Source: an uncultured bacterium (GTDB lineage: Bacteria > Bacillota > Clostridia > Oscillospirales > Acutalibacteraceae). From it: a stretch of DNA of 40,847 nt. A program made the position numbers and the translations under genes. The stretch is taken from contig CAJMOI010000005.1 in the NCBI GenBank assembly GCA_905215105.1, forward strand, positions 1-40,847. The letters are read 5' to 3'. Below, piece after piece: positions 9,201 through 16,813 of the stretch. A model generated the notes under the pieces. It did not search any database and was not told the DNA's origin. It saw nothing but the letters and a program-made list of their open reading frames with translations. Numbering within the stretch: the stretch's first letter is position 1; each line of letters opens with the position of its first letter.

Positions 9201-9608
9201 AACGACATTCAGGCCTTCGCCTCTGCCCTGTGCACCGGCGTGATCACCATGAAGAATGACTACACCTTTGTTTATGTGAAATCTGACGAATTCGGTTTGA
9301 CCGAAGAGGAGGAAATCACCAACATCGATGCACAGCCTTATGGTGAGCTGCTGCCCCTGTACAGTGCTTATATGAACTTTACCCAGCTGGACGAGGAAAC
9401 CAAGCAGCTGATCAGCACCGGCATCAGGGACAAAAAGGTCAACCACCGCGACGAAGTAGCCGCCGCCTTGGAAGAAACCAAAACTCTGATTGTACCGGAA
9501 AAGATGCAGGCTATGGCCGCACGCGCACAGCGCTCTTTTGCTTCCGAGAGCAAGACTATTATGAAGTTCCTGAAGGAATTTGCCACCGAAGTGAGCAGCT
9601 TCTTCTAA
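6213..9608 (+). CDS. Large tubulin/FtsZ-like GTPase (Tubulin_2 type), 1131 aa
   Basis: The N-terminal third has the tubulin/FtsZ nucleotide-binding layout: GLGGTG at 31-36, an aspartate-containing IKFLAIDTD strand near 66-74, and the tubulin signature GMGGGTGAGTFLD at 187-199. The rest is a long, mainly helical extension not found in FtsZ, with heptad-rich stretches near residues 870-1000. The length, near 1,100 residues, fits the bacterial tubulin-like family rather than FtsZ (about 400). It should bind GTP and may polymerise. The start at ATG 6213 follows ATGGAGGG. A paralogue lies directly downstream (9709-12669), sharing the fold throughout but lacking the last ~125 residues. Context with vWA, GTPase and membrane proteins suggests a role at the membrane. 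Polymerisation and function are inferred. Confidence 0.85.
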   Translation: MYKKLLISAGGGIVSAEQQAEQNASATIAIGLGGTGISCLRSLKKEIFDRLRPDDPKATVPSYSHIKFLAIDTDKSSLADDGRVDDLDSNTEFLDLSCADISALLSSAPVLRTSPSLQWLKASATEPSGTGIEIQSAEAGAGGVRQIGRLLLIQNSTKFIDKLTTLITQARAGLPAGAETNIHIFTGMGGGTGAGTFLDTCYLVQYVLGTLGIQGSAYTCGYFFMPDVNIAKVADAKIQEYIKSNGFASMQELDYCMNMEINGGSWDQDYGNGVEIHTTNPPVKLAHLITATDAAGAIKTDAYNYAMHVAVDYVMEFLIRPKTSADSTTDNPFTIKSHIANINNLINMVNKNRGACYNYCVLGASNAYLPYKEITTYLSAKIFAGFGRLNQQLPTEPDLDVFMQTCALRYEDILKSMNHQVPPVPMYDVDKNLLHQQVAGITPDVIPQVLGQMRNATAKIQGQMTANQKALLEDAQDTAVENGKGIASMIGRVRKQLMLLAANPDKGPYYAAAVLHSVHAKDLSNRVDGFIVENQNNLNMAMNDMTLRQNSMANALRELQNSNMINRGGRAERYVQTVNAYYRQEAKIDLYQATANTLSQFKRQISELYTQFFGIFEKILRELQSTFAENLSTLSHPVAQNNDYAMKLLTIQDLQASLDDAVKAMQINDLISGFVTYMLERPDLWLAEDESKISRGVSNYFLDQLHYFTHRTMNDYLKIKFDTTDPSTIAKKVRDDILLPLAQKAEPLFWTDNALYSIAEAGKLGYCSIPEESQEIDRAAQDYHTAETTVSIRPSYSSDRISFLMFRCGIPMFAYKGTDNYRGAKTVVGAHLYEAAVGDTRDWRKLFDITPYSCRNDRLITDELRRRAEAVEEATQKGIREIQQLGANSYQFLIHLYDEEMVSNAVAKTEEILSARDVEKARRLLAGLEGQPLKEIGQTVMKNIGTSKFEDLSNKDLIIASEEMSNLVARQVELVNTYEGCKKRLSDFINDAEKKANDIQAFASALCTGVITMKNDYTFVYVKSDEFGLTEEEEITNIDAQPYGELLPLYSAYMNFTQLDEETKQLISTGIRDKKVNHRDEVAAALEETKTLIVPEKMQAMAARAQRSFASESKTIMKFLKEFATEVSSFF

Positions 9609-9645
9609 AATACGAATCACCGGTTCTCCGGTAGGGAATGTGGAT

Positions 9646-9700
9646 CTTTTGCCTTTTGCCGCCTGCGGCGGCAAAAGGTCCTTTTTCTTAGCAAAAGGAG
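9646..9700 (+). promoter_or_regulatory. Hairpin and repeated motif overlapping the second tubulin gene's ribosome binding site
   Basis: CCTTTTGCCGC (9652-9662) and GCGGCAAAAGG (9668-9678) form a perfect 11-base stem with a five-base loop, followed by TCCTTTTTC. The motif GCAAAAGG occurs again at 9691-9698, where it contains the start of the ribosome binding site (AAAGGAGG, 9694-9701). The left arm could therefore pair with either copy. As a terminator/attenuator it would lower transcription of the second gene; as a switch it could hide its ribosome binding site. Confidence 0.5.
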
Positions 9701-9708
9701 GCGAGACC

Positions 9709-12669
9709 ATGTATCGATCTTTGCTTTATTCCGCCGGCGGCGGAATCGTTTCTCCGGAGCAACAGGCGGAACAGGCCTGCTGTGCCAATATTTTCATCGG
9801 TCTTGGCGGCACCGGTATTGACTGCCTGAAACAAGTCAAAAAGCAGATTTATGAGCAAATTCGCCCGGATAATCCAAACGCCGTGATTCCCAGCTATCAA
9901 CACATCAAATTCCTGGCTGTGGATGCTGATCCCCTCAGCATCGGTGACACAAATCTTCCCAGCTCACTGGACCGTTATACCGAATTTCTGGATCTCCGCC
10001 ATTTTTTTGCAGGAGGGCCTCCAAAACTTCACTTACTGCTCAAAAATCCCGCTTTTCAGTGGCTGAAAGTGGCTGCAATGGAACCTGATGGTATCGGAAT
10101 TCAACTTCCGCTGCCGGAGACCGGCGCCGGCGGCATTCGTCAAACCGGCCGATTGCTGCTCTTCCTGAAAATTCCTCAGTTCCTTGACAAACTCACCTCC
10201 CTGATTATCCAGGCCAGAGACGGCCTGCCCGCAGATACTGAAACCTTTATTCACATCTTTACGGGACTGGGCGGCGGCATGGGCAGCGGTGCTTTTCTGG
10301 ATGTCTGCTATCTGATTCAATATGTTCTGAGTAACCTGGGGATTCAGGGTTCCGCTTCTACCTTCGGCTATTTCTTCATGCCTGATGTCAATCTTTCCCG
10401 TATTCTCGATTTGGGAATTCAGGCATTCGTCAAGAGTAACGGTTTTGCCGCCATGCAGGAGCTGGATTACTGCATGGACTTTGAAACCAATGGCGGCCGC
10501 TGGAAGCAGGATTATGGAAACGGTTTGGAAGTCCATACCACCAATCCTCCGGTCAATCTGGCCTATCTGATTTCTGCTACCGATACCGCAGGCTTTATTC
10601 ATCACAATGCATATGATTACGCCATACACGCAGTTGCAGACTCTGTGATGGAATTACTGATCCGCCCAAATGTTACTGCGCCGCCGCTTCTTGCTGCCGC
10701 TGGGGCCTTTGATCATATGGTCACTAAGTATCACGGCGCCTGTTACAAGTATTGCACGCTGGGGGCTGCCAGCGCATACATTCCGTACAAAGAAATCACC
10801 ACCTATCTCAGCGCTAAAATTTTTGAAAATTTTGACAAACTGAACTACCGGCTGCCCACCGAACCGGAGCTGGAGCTTTTCATGCAGACCTGTGGTATCC
10901 GTTATGAGGATATTCTAAATTCTATCAATTATCAGGTTCCCCCTGTTCCTATGAATGATGTAGATAAAAACATGTTATATCAACAGACCGCCGGCATCCC
11001 CCCTGTTAGTATTCCTCCGGTGCTGGGACTGATGCGGGATTATACCGCAAAAATCCAGGGTCAGATGACCGCCAACCAGAAGGCCCTGCTGGCAGCCACG
11101 CCATACAGCGATGAAGAAAACGGAAAGGGCATTTCTTCCATGATTAGACGTGTGAGAAAGCAGCTGATGCTTCTGGCTGCCAATCCCGACAAGGGTCCCT
11201 GCTATGCCGCTGCCTTGCTTCATTCGATCCATGCAAAAGACCTCTCCTACCGTATTGACGGATTGATTATGGAAAACCGGCAATATCTCGAAATGGCCAT
11301 GAATGATATGACCCTGCGGAAGAACAACATGGCCAATGCGCTGCGGGAATTGCAGAACTCCAACATTTTTTACCGTAAAATCCGTGCTGAACAGTATGTA
11401 CAGGCTGTCAACAAATATGTTTGTCAGATGGCAAAAATTCATCTGTTTGAAATAGCCGGAAAGACTCTGGATCAGTTCAAACACCAGATTCCTGAGCTCT
11501 ATACCCAATTCTTTGGCATCTTTGAACGGGTTTTCCGAGAACTTCAATCCACTTTTGCCGAGAACCTCTCTGCTCTTTCCCACCCAGCGGCACAGAACAA
11601 TGACTATGCCATGAAGCTGCTGACCATTCAGGAGCTCCAGCCTTCTCTGGATGAGTCCGTTGAAGCCATGAACAGCAATGAGCTGATCAGCGGCTTTGTG
11701 ACCTATCTGCTGGAACGCCCCGATTTGTGGCTGAATGAGGACGAAAACAAGATCAGCCGCGGTGTGTCCAACTATTTTCTGGATCGGTTTAAAGACTTCA
11801 CCAACCGTACCATGAGGGACTGTCTGAGAATCAAATTTAACACCTCCGACCCCAATACTCTTACCAGAAAAATACTGAATGAAATCCTGATGCCGCTGGC
11901 ACAAAAAGCAGAACCTCTTTTTTGGACCAATCATGCTCTTTACAACTTTGCAGAATCCGGAAAACTGGGCTATTGCTCCATTCCCAAAGAATCTCATGAA
12001 ATCGAATATGCGGCACTGGATTACCACACTGCTGACCCCACGGTTTCCATCCGTTCCTCTTATACCTTCGATCGCATCCGCTTTCAAACTCTTCGCTGCG
12101 GCATCCCCATGTTCGCCTATAAGGGCACCGATGCGTACCGCAATGATGCCATGATTCCGGGTACTCATCTATATGAAGGAACCACACGCGATCCCCGGGA
12201 CTGGAGAAAGCTCTTTGATATTACCCCCTACAGCTGCCGCACTCCGGAAACCCTTACCCGGGAATTGGAAGAACGTGCGAAAGTGGTAGAGGAAGCTACT
12301 CAACTGGGGATTCGGGAAATTCTCCCGGAAAATCTTTCTCTATATACAATCGTAATAAATCTGTATAATTCTCAAGCCATTACCGAGCTTACTGCAAAAG
12401 CAGAAGAAATTCTCCGCAGCAATGCGATTGACAAAACCCGAGATTTATTGTCAGATATGAAGCAGCATCCTTTGGAACCTGTTGAGCAGAAAATAATGCG
12501 TACAACTGAAAGAACTCCCGAATTAGCTGACAGCATGAATCGAGATATTCTTATCGCTTCTCCGGTTTGGTGTGAACTTCTGTCCCGGCAAATCCAACTG
12601 ATCAAGCAATACAACCATATTCAAAACCAACTGGCGGAGCTGGTTCGTACAGAAAACCGTCCGCTTTGA
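9709..12669 (+). CDS. Second tubulin/FtsZ-like protein, altered signature motif, 986 aa
   Basis: The start is ATG 9709, six bases after AAAGGAGG; the 1009-residue reading that begins at 9640 would run through a hairpin. The protein keeps GLGGTG at 31-36 and the general tubulin-like fold of its upstream paralogue. In the tubulin signature, however, GGGTGAG of the first copy is replaced by GGGMGSG, so the conserved threonine is a methionine. That residue lies in the phosphate-contacting loop of the family, so nucleotide binding or hydrolysis may be altered. It also lacks the last ~125 residues of the first copy. An attractive reading is a catalytic plus regulatory pair that co-assembles, comparable to bacterial tubulin pairs with unequal GTPase activity. 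No frameshift is seen, and the open frame of almost 1,000 codons argues that it is functional. Confidence 0.82.
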   Translation: MYRSLLYSAGGGIVSPEQQAEQACCANIFIGLGGTGIDCLKQVKKQIYEQIRPDNPNAVIPSYQHIKFLAVDADPLSIGDTNLPSSLDRYTEFLDLRHFFAGGPPKLHLLLKNPAFQWLKVAAMEPDGIGIQLPLPETGAGGIRQTGRLLLFLKIPQFLDKLTSLIIQARDGLPADTETFIHIFTGLGGGMGSGAFLDVCYLIQYVLSNLGIQGSASTFGYFFMPDVNLSRILDLGIQAFVKSNGFAAMQELDYCMDFETNGGRWKQDYGNGLEVHTTNPPVNLAYLISATDTAGFIHHNAYDYAIHAVADSVMELLIRPNVTAPPLLAAAGAFDHMVTKYHGACYKYCTLGAASAYIPYKEITTYLSAKIFENFDKLNYRLPTEPELELFMQTCGIRYEDILNSINYQVPPVPMNDVDKNMLYQQTAGIPPVSIPPVLGLMRDYTAKIQGQMTANQKALLAATPYSDEENGKGISSMIRRVRKQLMLLAANPDKGPCYAAALLHSIHAKDLSYRIDGLIMENRQYLEMAMNDMTLRKNNMANALRELQNSNIFYRKIRAEQYVQAVNKYVCQMAKIHLFEIAGKTLDQFKHQIPELYTQFFGIFERVFRELQSTFAENLSALSHPAAQNNDYAMKLLTIQELQPSLDESVEAMNSNELISGFVTYLLERPDLWLNEDENKISRGVSNYFLDRFKDFTNRTMRDCLRIKFNTSDPNTLTRKILNEILMPLAQKAEPLFWTNHALYNFAESGKLGYCSIPKESHEIEYAALDYHTADPTVSIRSSYTFDRIRFQTLRCGIPMFAYKGTDAYRNDAMIPGTHLYEGTTRDPRDWRKLFDITPYSCRTPETLTRELEERAKVVEEATQLGIREILPENLSLYTIVINLYNSQAITELTAKAEEILRSNAIDKTRDLLSDMKQHPLEPVEQKIMRTTERTPELADSMNRDILIASPVWCELLSRQIQLIKQYNHIQNQLAELVRTENRPL

Positions 12670-12713
12670 CTTAAAACACCCCAAAGGGAACCTTCCCGGA
12701 AACGGAGGAAACC

Positions 12714-14573
12714 ATGAAACTTATTCAAGAACTGATTGACAGTGCGGTTCGGGAGCTGGAAAAAGGCTCCCGTAGTTCCGACATGGTGGGAAACCTGCCC
12801 TATTACCCCATGTTTCTCACCATCAACGGAAAACATCCGGAAACCTTCTGCCGGACTGTCAAAAAACGAGCAGGACGCACCTGGCCCCAGGCGGTTGAGA
12901 AAATCAACTTCTGTGGATACACAGTGGAAGATGGAGCTCTCACCTATTTTGACCCGGAAACCGGTACAGAACAGGAAATGACCGCTGTACAGGAAAAACT
13001 CACCCAGGCTGCTATGGGAGATGCCTTTCATAACATGATGCGGTGGGGCTACTACAACATTATCGATACCTCCGAAATGCAGTCTGCGGAGGAATTTGCC
13101 CGATATTACGAAGCCAGGACCGCATTCCAGAAACTGATTGTAGACCCCTGTCAGACCATGGTCATTGTCCTGCTGGACGATTCTATCGCACACCGGGAAA
13201 TCACCCGTCAGATTCGGGCCTATCTGGCTGAACACAACGAATATGACGGTTCTGTCATTCTCGCCAACCGTCAGCGCAGCGGCAGAATGATGACCATGCC
13301 GGAGCTGTATCGAATTGCTGCTTCCGTGCTGATTCTTTCCAACAATATTTGCGTTACTACCCAGAAGGGAAAAGAGGAGTACAACGCCCGGCTGTCTGCT
13401 TTTTATAACAACCGGAAAAATACCATTTCCTATTCTGTCAAAGAAAGCCCCAATCGGAAAATTGCACTGCAGATGATAGATACCTTTCTCCGTCATGGGC
13501 TGTCTATGATGGAAAGTACCGCTCCTATCACGGAGCTGCAAGCCTGGAAGAAAATCATGGGCATTGAGAAAGGCAGTATCACGCTGGCAGAAGAAACCCT
13601 CTCTCAGGTTCCTGTTTCCTTTGACGACAGCCTGCTCCAGTATATGCCTCTGCGCAATTGCCTGGAAAAGAGCGCTTTTCCCCATATTTCCTATCAGGAA
13701 TTTAACAGCTACAGCTATCCGGGCGCTTTGCAGACCCTGATTGACCAGCTGTGCGAAACCCAACCGGGTGTCTCCGGTACACTGCATCAGGGCGTCTCCC
13801 GATTCAAAGCACAGGTTGCCGACTCTGTCACTTCCGGAGAAGCTCTCGGACTGACCAGCGAGCTTCTCGATCAGCTGTTCAAACCGCTGTATATGGGCAC
13901 TTTGAACCCAAACCAGACGGTTGCGAAATATATCGTAGCCCTTACCAAAGATCGGATGCGGAAAAATCTTCTTTATCCCGACTTTGAAGATGCGATGTTA
14001 CAGCTTTATGAGCAGGCCGGCATGATGAAAAAGAATTTGCAGCAGCTCAACGGGGAACTCCAGCAGGAAATTCCCGTCAACGGTTTCAACGATATCGGTC
14101 AGATGTACGCCAACATGGCGGAAAATTATCTGAACACCGCCAAAGGTGAAGCCCTGATGCGGCGTTTTCTCCAGCCCGGCGCCTCTCGGGAAAAACAGCT
14201 GGATACGCTGCTGGAAATGATTCAGGGAGTCATTCTGGACAATTCCGAACACTTCTCCGAACCCTTTATCAACATGTGGGCCAGCCTGCTGAATCTGGCG
14301 GGCAATGAAGTCTATCGGGTCATCACCAATGAGCTGGACGAAGACAGCCAGGATCATATCTGCCTGTTCGGCAACTATCCCGTAGAAGCCCGGCTCCAGA
14401 TGTACCTGTTCCACACAGCCAGTGCAGACGGTCTGGAAAAAACCAAACTGTGCAGCTATCTGGAACAGGCTTATGCCGATATTCCCAATGTGCAGCTGTT
14501 CAATACCGGTTTTGACGACGCCATCGAAGCGGTAAAACTGTTCGACTGCGGCGATAACCGGCTTCTGCTGTGA
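12714..14573 (+). CDS. Uncharacterised cytoplasmic protein of the tubulin/GTPase cluster, 619 aa
   Basis: ATG 12714 follows ACGGAGGAAACC. The product has no signal peptide or membrane helix. The first half contains an alternating alpha/beta stretch (QTMVIVLLDDSIAHREITRQ then DGSVILANRQRSG) and the second half is mostly helical with acidic and amphipathic segments. I do not recognise a family. Its place immediately after the two tubulin-like genes, 44 bases away and on the same strand, suggests a cofactor or partner of the filament proteins. It has no P-loop, no tubulin signature and no obvious catalytic motif. Confidence 0.65.
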   Translation: MKLIQELIDSAVRELEKGSRSSDMVGNLPYYPMFLTINGKHPETFCRTVKKRAGRTWPQAVEKINFCGYTVEDGALTYFDPETGTEQEMTAVQEKLTQAAMGDAFHNMMRWGYYNIIDTSEMQSAEEFARYYEARTAFQKLIVDPCQTMVIVLLDDSIAHREITRQIRAYLAEHNEYDGSVILANRQRSGRMMTMPELYRIAASVLILSNNICVTTQKGKEEYNARLSAFYNNRKNTISYSVKESPNRKIALQMIDTFLRHGLSMMESTAPITELQAWKKIMGIEKGSITLAEETLSQVPVSFDDSLLQYMPLRNCLEKSAFPHISYQEFNSYSYPGALQTLIDQLCETQPGVSGTLHQGVSRFKAQVADSVTSGEALGLTSELLDQLFKPLYMGTLNPNQTVAKYIVALTKDRMRKNLLYPDFEDAMLQLYEQAGMMKKNLQQLNGELQQEIPVNGFNDIGQMYANMAENYLNTAKGEALMRRFLQPGASREKQLDTLLEMIQGVILDNSEHFSEPFINMWASLLNLAGNEVYRVITNELDEDSQDHICLFGNYPVEARLQMYLFHTASADGLEKTKLCSYLEQAYADIPNVQLFNTGFDDAIEAVKLFDCGDNRLLL

Positions 14574-14596
14574 GAACAGGAAAGGATGTGACGTAA

Positions 14597-15286
14597 ATGG
14601 TATTCAATAAAATGTCGGATTCCTGCAGTCTCAGCAGCATCCAGCGTGCCGGTACCTCAGGACATTACAGCTTGAAATGGAAATCAAAGGGACTGAATGC
14701 TTTCCTGATTATCGCAGGGCCTTCGGGCATGGACCTTCACCTGGAAAAGCAGGGAAATGAAAACACGCGACTGCGCCGGCAGCTGCAAGCCTGCCAGGCC
14801 TCTTTGAAGGAACAGGGAAAAGCCGAGCTTCCCGAAGAACAGCTGGAAGTTTTCCGGCTGGAATTTGCAGAGCTGATGCGGCAAGGTGGTTTTTCCATCA
14901 GTGAAAAACCCGGAAGCTATGCAGTTTACGGGCTGGAAGAACAGGACGGCGAATGGTGTGTGCTGATTCCGGAGGGAGACAGCACCTATCAGTTCAGCGT
15001 GGATGTAAATGTGGAAGAATCTGCCGTCATGGCGGAAAAAGGACTTTTCAGAAGAACCCGGTACTATACCGGATATCGGAAAATCCATTTTCCAAAGGCT
15101 GTTCCAGGGCTGAGCGATGGCAGCATCTGTTATACCGTCAATTCCGGACGGTTTTCCTATCCTGTGCCCGCAGAAGTCATTGCCTCCGGTGGAAGCTTCT
15201 ACATCAAGTGCAGCGAAAATGACACCCTTTCCTTTTTCGCCGGTAAAAACAGCGGCGTAAAGGTATATGTACAGAGGAGGAACTGA
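14597..15286 (+). CDS. Uncharacterised small protein of the cluster, 229 aa
   Basis: ATG 14597 follows AAAGGATG at eight bases and lies 23 bases after the preceding stop. The N-terminal 45 residues look beta-rich (HYSLKWKSKGLNAFLIIAGP). A charged helical or coiled-coil stretch spans roughly 50-95 (ENTRLRRQLQACQASLKEQ). The C-terminal half is again beta-rich with many aromatics, as in a beta-sandwich or SH3-like adaptor. No membrane helix or catalytic motif is visible. The next gene starts four bases after its stop, so the two are tightly coupled, and an adaptor role for the GTPase is possible but unproven. Confidence 0.65.
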   Translation: MVFNKMSDSCSLSSIQRAGTSGHYSLKWKSKGLNAFLIIAGPSGMDLHLEKQGNENTRLRRQLQACQASLKEQGKAELPEEQLEVFRLEFAELMRQGGFSISEKPGSYAVYGLEEQDGEWCVLIPEGDSTYQFSVDVNVEESAVMAEKGLFRRTRYYTGYRKIHFPKAVPGLSDGSICYTVNSGRFSYPVPAEVIASGGSFYIKCSENDTLSFFAGKNSGVKVYVQRRN

Positions 15287-15290
15287 ACCA

Positions 15291-16811
15291 ATGGTAGAAA
15301 ACAAACGACCGGCAGCAGGCGGCGCACAAGCGATGGAATATCCCATCATCTGCCCCTACTGCTTCAATCAGGCGGCGGGAGGAAGACCTTTCTCCCACAA
15401 AGATGTCCATTTCCGTGCAGAAACCGTGTATCCCAACCTGCATGCAATCGAACAGATGATGGGAAAGCGCAAGGTTGACATCGAAATGATGACCAACACC
15501 AAGGAGCAGGCGGCGGCCATGTCTCAGTTCGAGGCAGCAGAACGGTTTTTGCAGAAAGATGACCCCATTTATAACCGCTTTTGGAGCGACTACAACTCCA
15601 CTTCCGAGCAGGAATCCCGGATGGACAACGGCATTAAACCCTGGACCCGCCCTGTTATCCGCTATGGCGACGGCGTCAGCCGTCTGGTCACCGACAGCGA
15701 CGGCTTTGTGGTGGCTGCTGTGGACAACTTCGGAAAAACCACCCATCGCCGTGTCTGCCCTCATTGCCACAACCCCCTGCCTTTGGGATTCGGCAAAAAC
15801 CCGGTGAAAAACATTTCCATCATTGGCATCACCGGTGCCGGCAAAACCGTGTACATCAGCCAGCTGCTGAAGGGCATGGTGGACTACGCTGCAAAATCGG
15901 GATTGGCCGCTTTCTTTACCTCCGATCATGAGTCCAATTTTATTGCCGCCAATCAGGTTGCCAAGGGAAAGCCTCTTCCGGACTCTACTTTGCCCAACAG
16001 CCTTTCTCAGCCCATGTTCTACGATATTATTCAGAGCAATGGTTCTTCCAAAAAAACCGACACCATTGTACTGTATGATATCGCAGGCGAAAACTGCCGC
16101 AGTGCTGCTGATATGGTGCGGTTTGCCCGTTTTATTGAGCATTCCGATGGTCTGATTCTGCTGATCGATCCCAAACAGCTGAACTTTACCAGCGACTGTG
16201 ATGAAGAAAATGTGGACGCTCCTTCTCTGGCACTGAACACCCTGCATGGTGTCATCACCGGGCAGCAGGGACGGAAATGCACCATTCCCATGGCGGTCTG
16301 TGTATCCAAAAGTGACCAGTGCTTTGACATCCTTCCTTCTATGGCACAGGAGCACATCCAGGTTGCCCGCCGGAATGAAATGGGCGTCATCGCCAAGGAA
16401 TTCGACGGCAGCGCTTATAATCAGCTGAGTCAGGAAATGACCCGCCTCATTGAAAACAATGCGCTTTCCGTCTGCAATATTTTGCAGGACAACTATCTGA
16501 ACTTCAACTTCTTTGCTGTCAGCGCCATTGGATGTGACTGCACGAAGAATGAAAACGGTGTTTTCGCTCCCTCTATGAAGCCGGAACCCCGCCGGATTGA
16601 AGAACCTATCCTGTGGCTGTTCAAGCAGTTCGGTTTCATTCGTTCCAATACCAAGGTATTGCGTCCTTATCCCATCAAGCAGCCGGACAAGGAAGTCTGG
16701 AAGCCCGGTTTTCTGGGAATCGGCGGCAAATATGTCCGAGTGGAGGGCGAGCTGGCCCGATATGAGGAGGAAAAAATCCGCGAAACCGTCATCCGGGAAG
16801 GAGGGAGATAA
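15291..16811 (+). CDS. Zinc-ribbon P-loop GTPase (double-GTPase/TRAFAC-like), 506 aa
   Basis: Two CxxC pairs, CPYC at 21-24 and CPHC at 156-159, look like a split zinc ribbon. The GTPase domain follows: Walker A GITGAGKT at 179-186, a DxxG switch II motif in LYDIAGE (263-266) and a plausible G4 motif SKSD (339-342, in place of NKxD), with FFAVSAIG as a possible G5. This order matches the zinc-ribbon plus GTPase architecture that I recall being named DO-GTPase2 in Pfam, linked to GAP1 proteins in predicted bacterial conflict systems. The start at ATG 15291 has GAGGAGG upstream; the longer reading from 15267 would overlap the previous gene. The following GAP1-like gene begins two bases after its stop. 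It probably acts as a nucleotide-dependent switch. Confidence 0.8.
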   Translation: MVENKRPAAGGAQAMEYPIICPYCFNQAAGGRPFSHKDVHFRAETVYPNLHAIEQMMGKRKVDIEMMTNTKEQAAAMSQFEAAERFLQKDDPIYNRFWSDYNSTSEQESRMDNGIKPWTRPVIRYGDGVSRLVTDSDGFVVAAVDNFGKTTHRRVCPHCHNPLPLGFGKNPVKNISIIGITGAGKTVYISQLLKGMVDYAAKSGLAAFFTSDHESNFIAANQVAKGKPLPDSTLPNSLSQPMFYDIIQSNGSSKKTDTIVLYDIAGENCRSAADMVRFARFIEHSDGLILLIDPKQLNFTSDCDEENVDAPSLALNTLHGVITGQQGRKCTIPMAVCVSKSDQCFDILPSMAQEHIQVARRNEMGVIAKEFDGSAYNQLSQEMTRLIENNALSVCNILQDNYLNFNFFAVSAIGCDCTKNENGVFAPSMKPEPRRIEEPILWLFKQFGFIRSNTKVLRPYPIKQPDKEVWKPGFLGIGGKYVRVEGELARYEEEKIRETVIREGGR

Positions 16812-16813
16812 TC

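Larger units (their letters stand above)
6213..12669 (+). repeat. Tandem duplication of the tubulin-like gene
   Basis: The two adjacent genes are paralogues in direct orientation and align from their first residues (both contain SAGGGIVS then EQQAEQ) to near the end of the second. Nucleotide similarity is patchy: 7581-7629 and 11044-11092 differ at one base in 49, and the segments starting at 8131 and 11593 are nearly identical, while other parts have diverged widely. This pattern suggests an old duplication with purifying selection and possibly local gene conversion. Confidence 0.75.

Noticed and set aside
6225..9710. 1161-residue open frame antisense to the first tubulin-like gene
   Set aside because: The plus strand carries clear tubulin motifs and a paralogue; the antisense frame comes from codon bias and would begin inside the next gene's leader.
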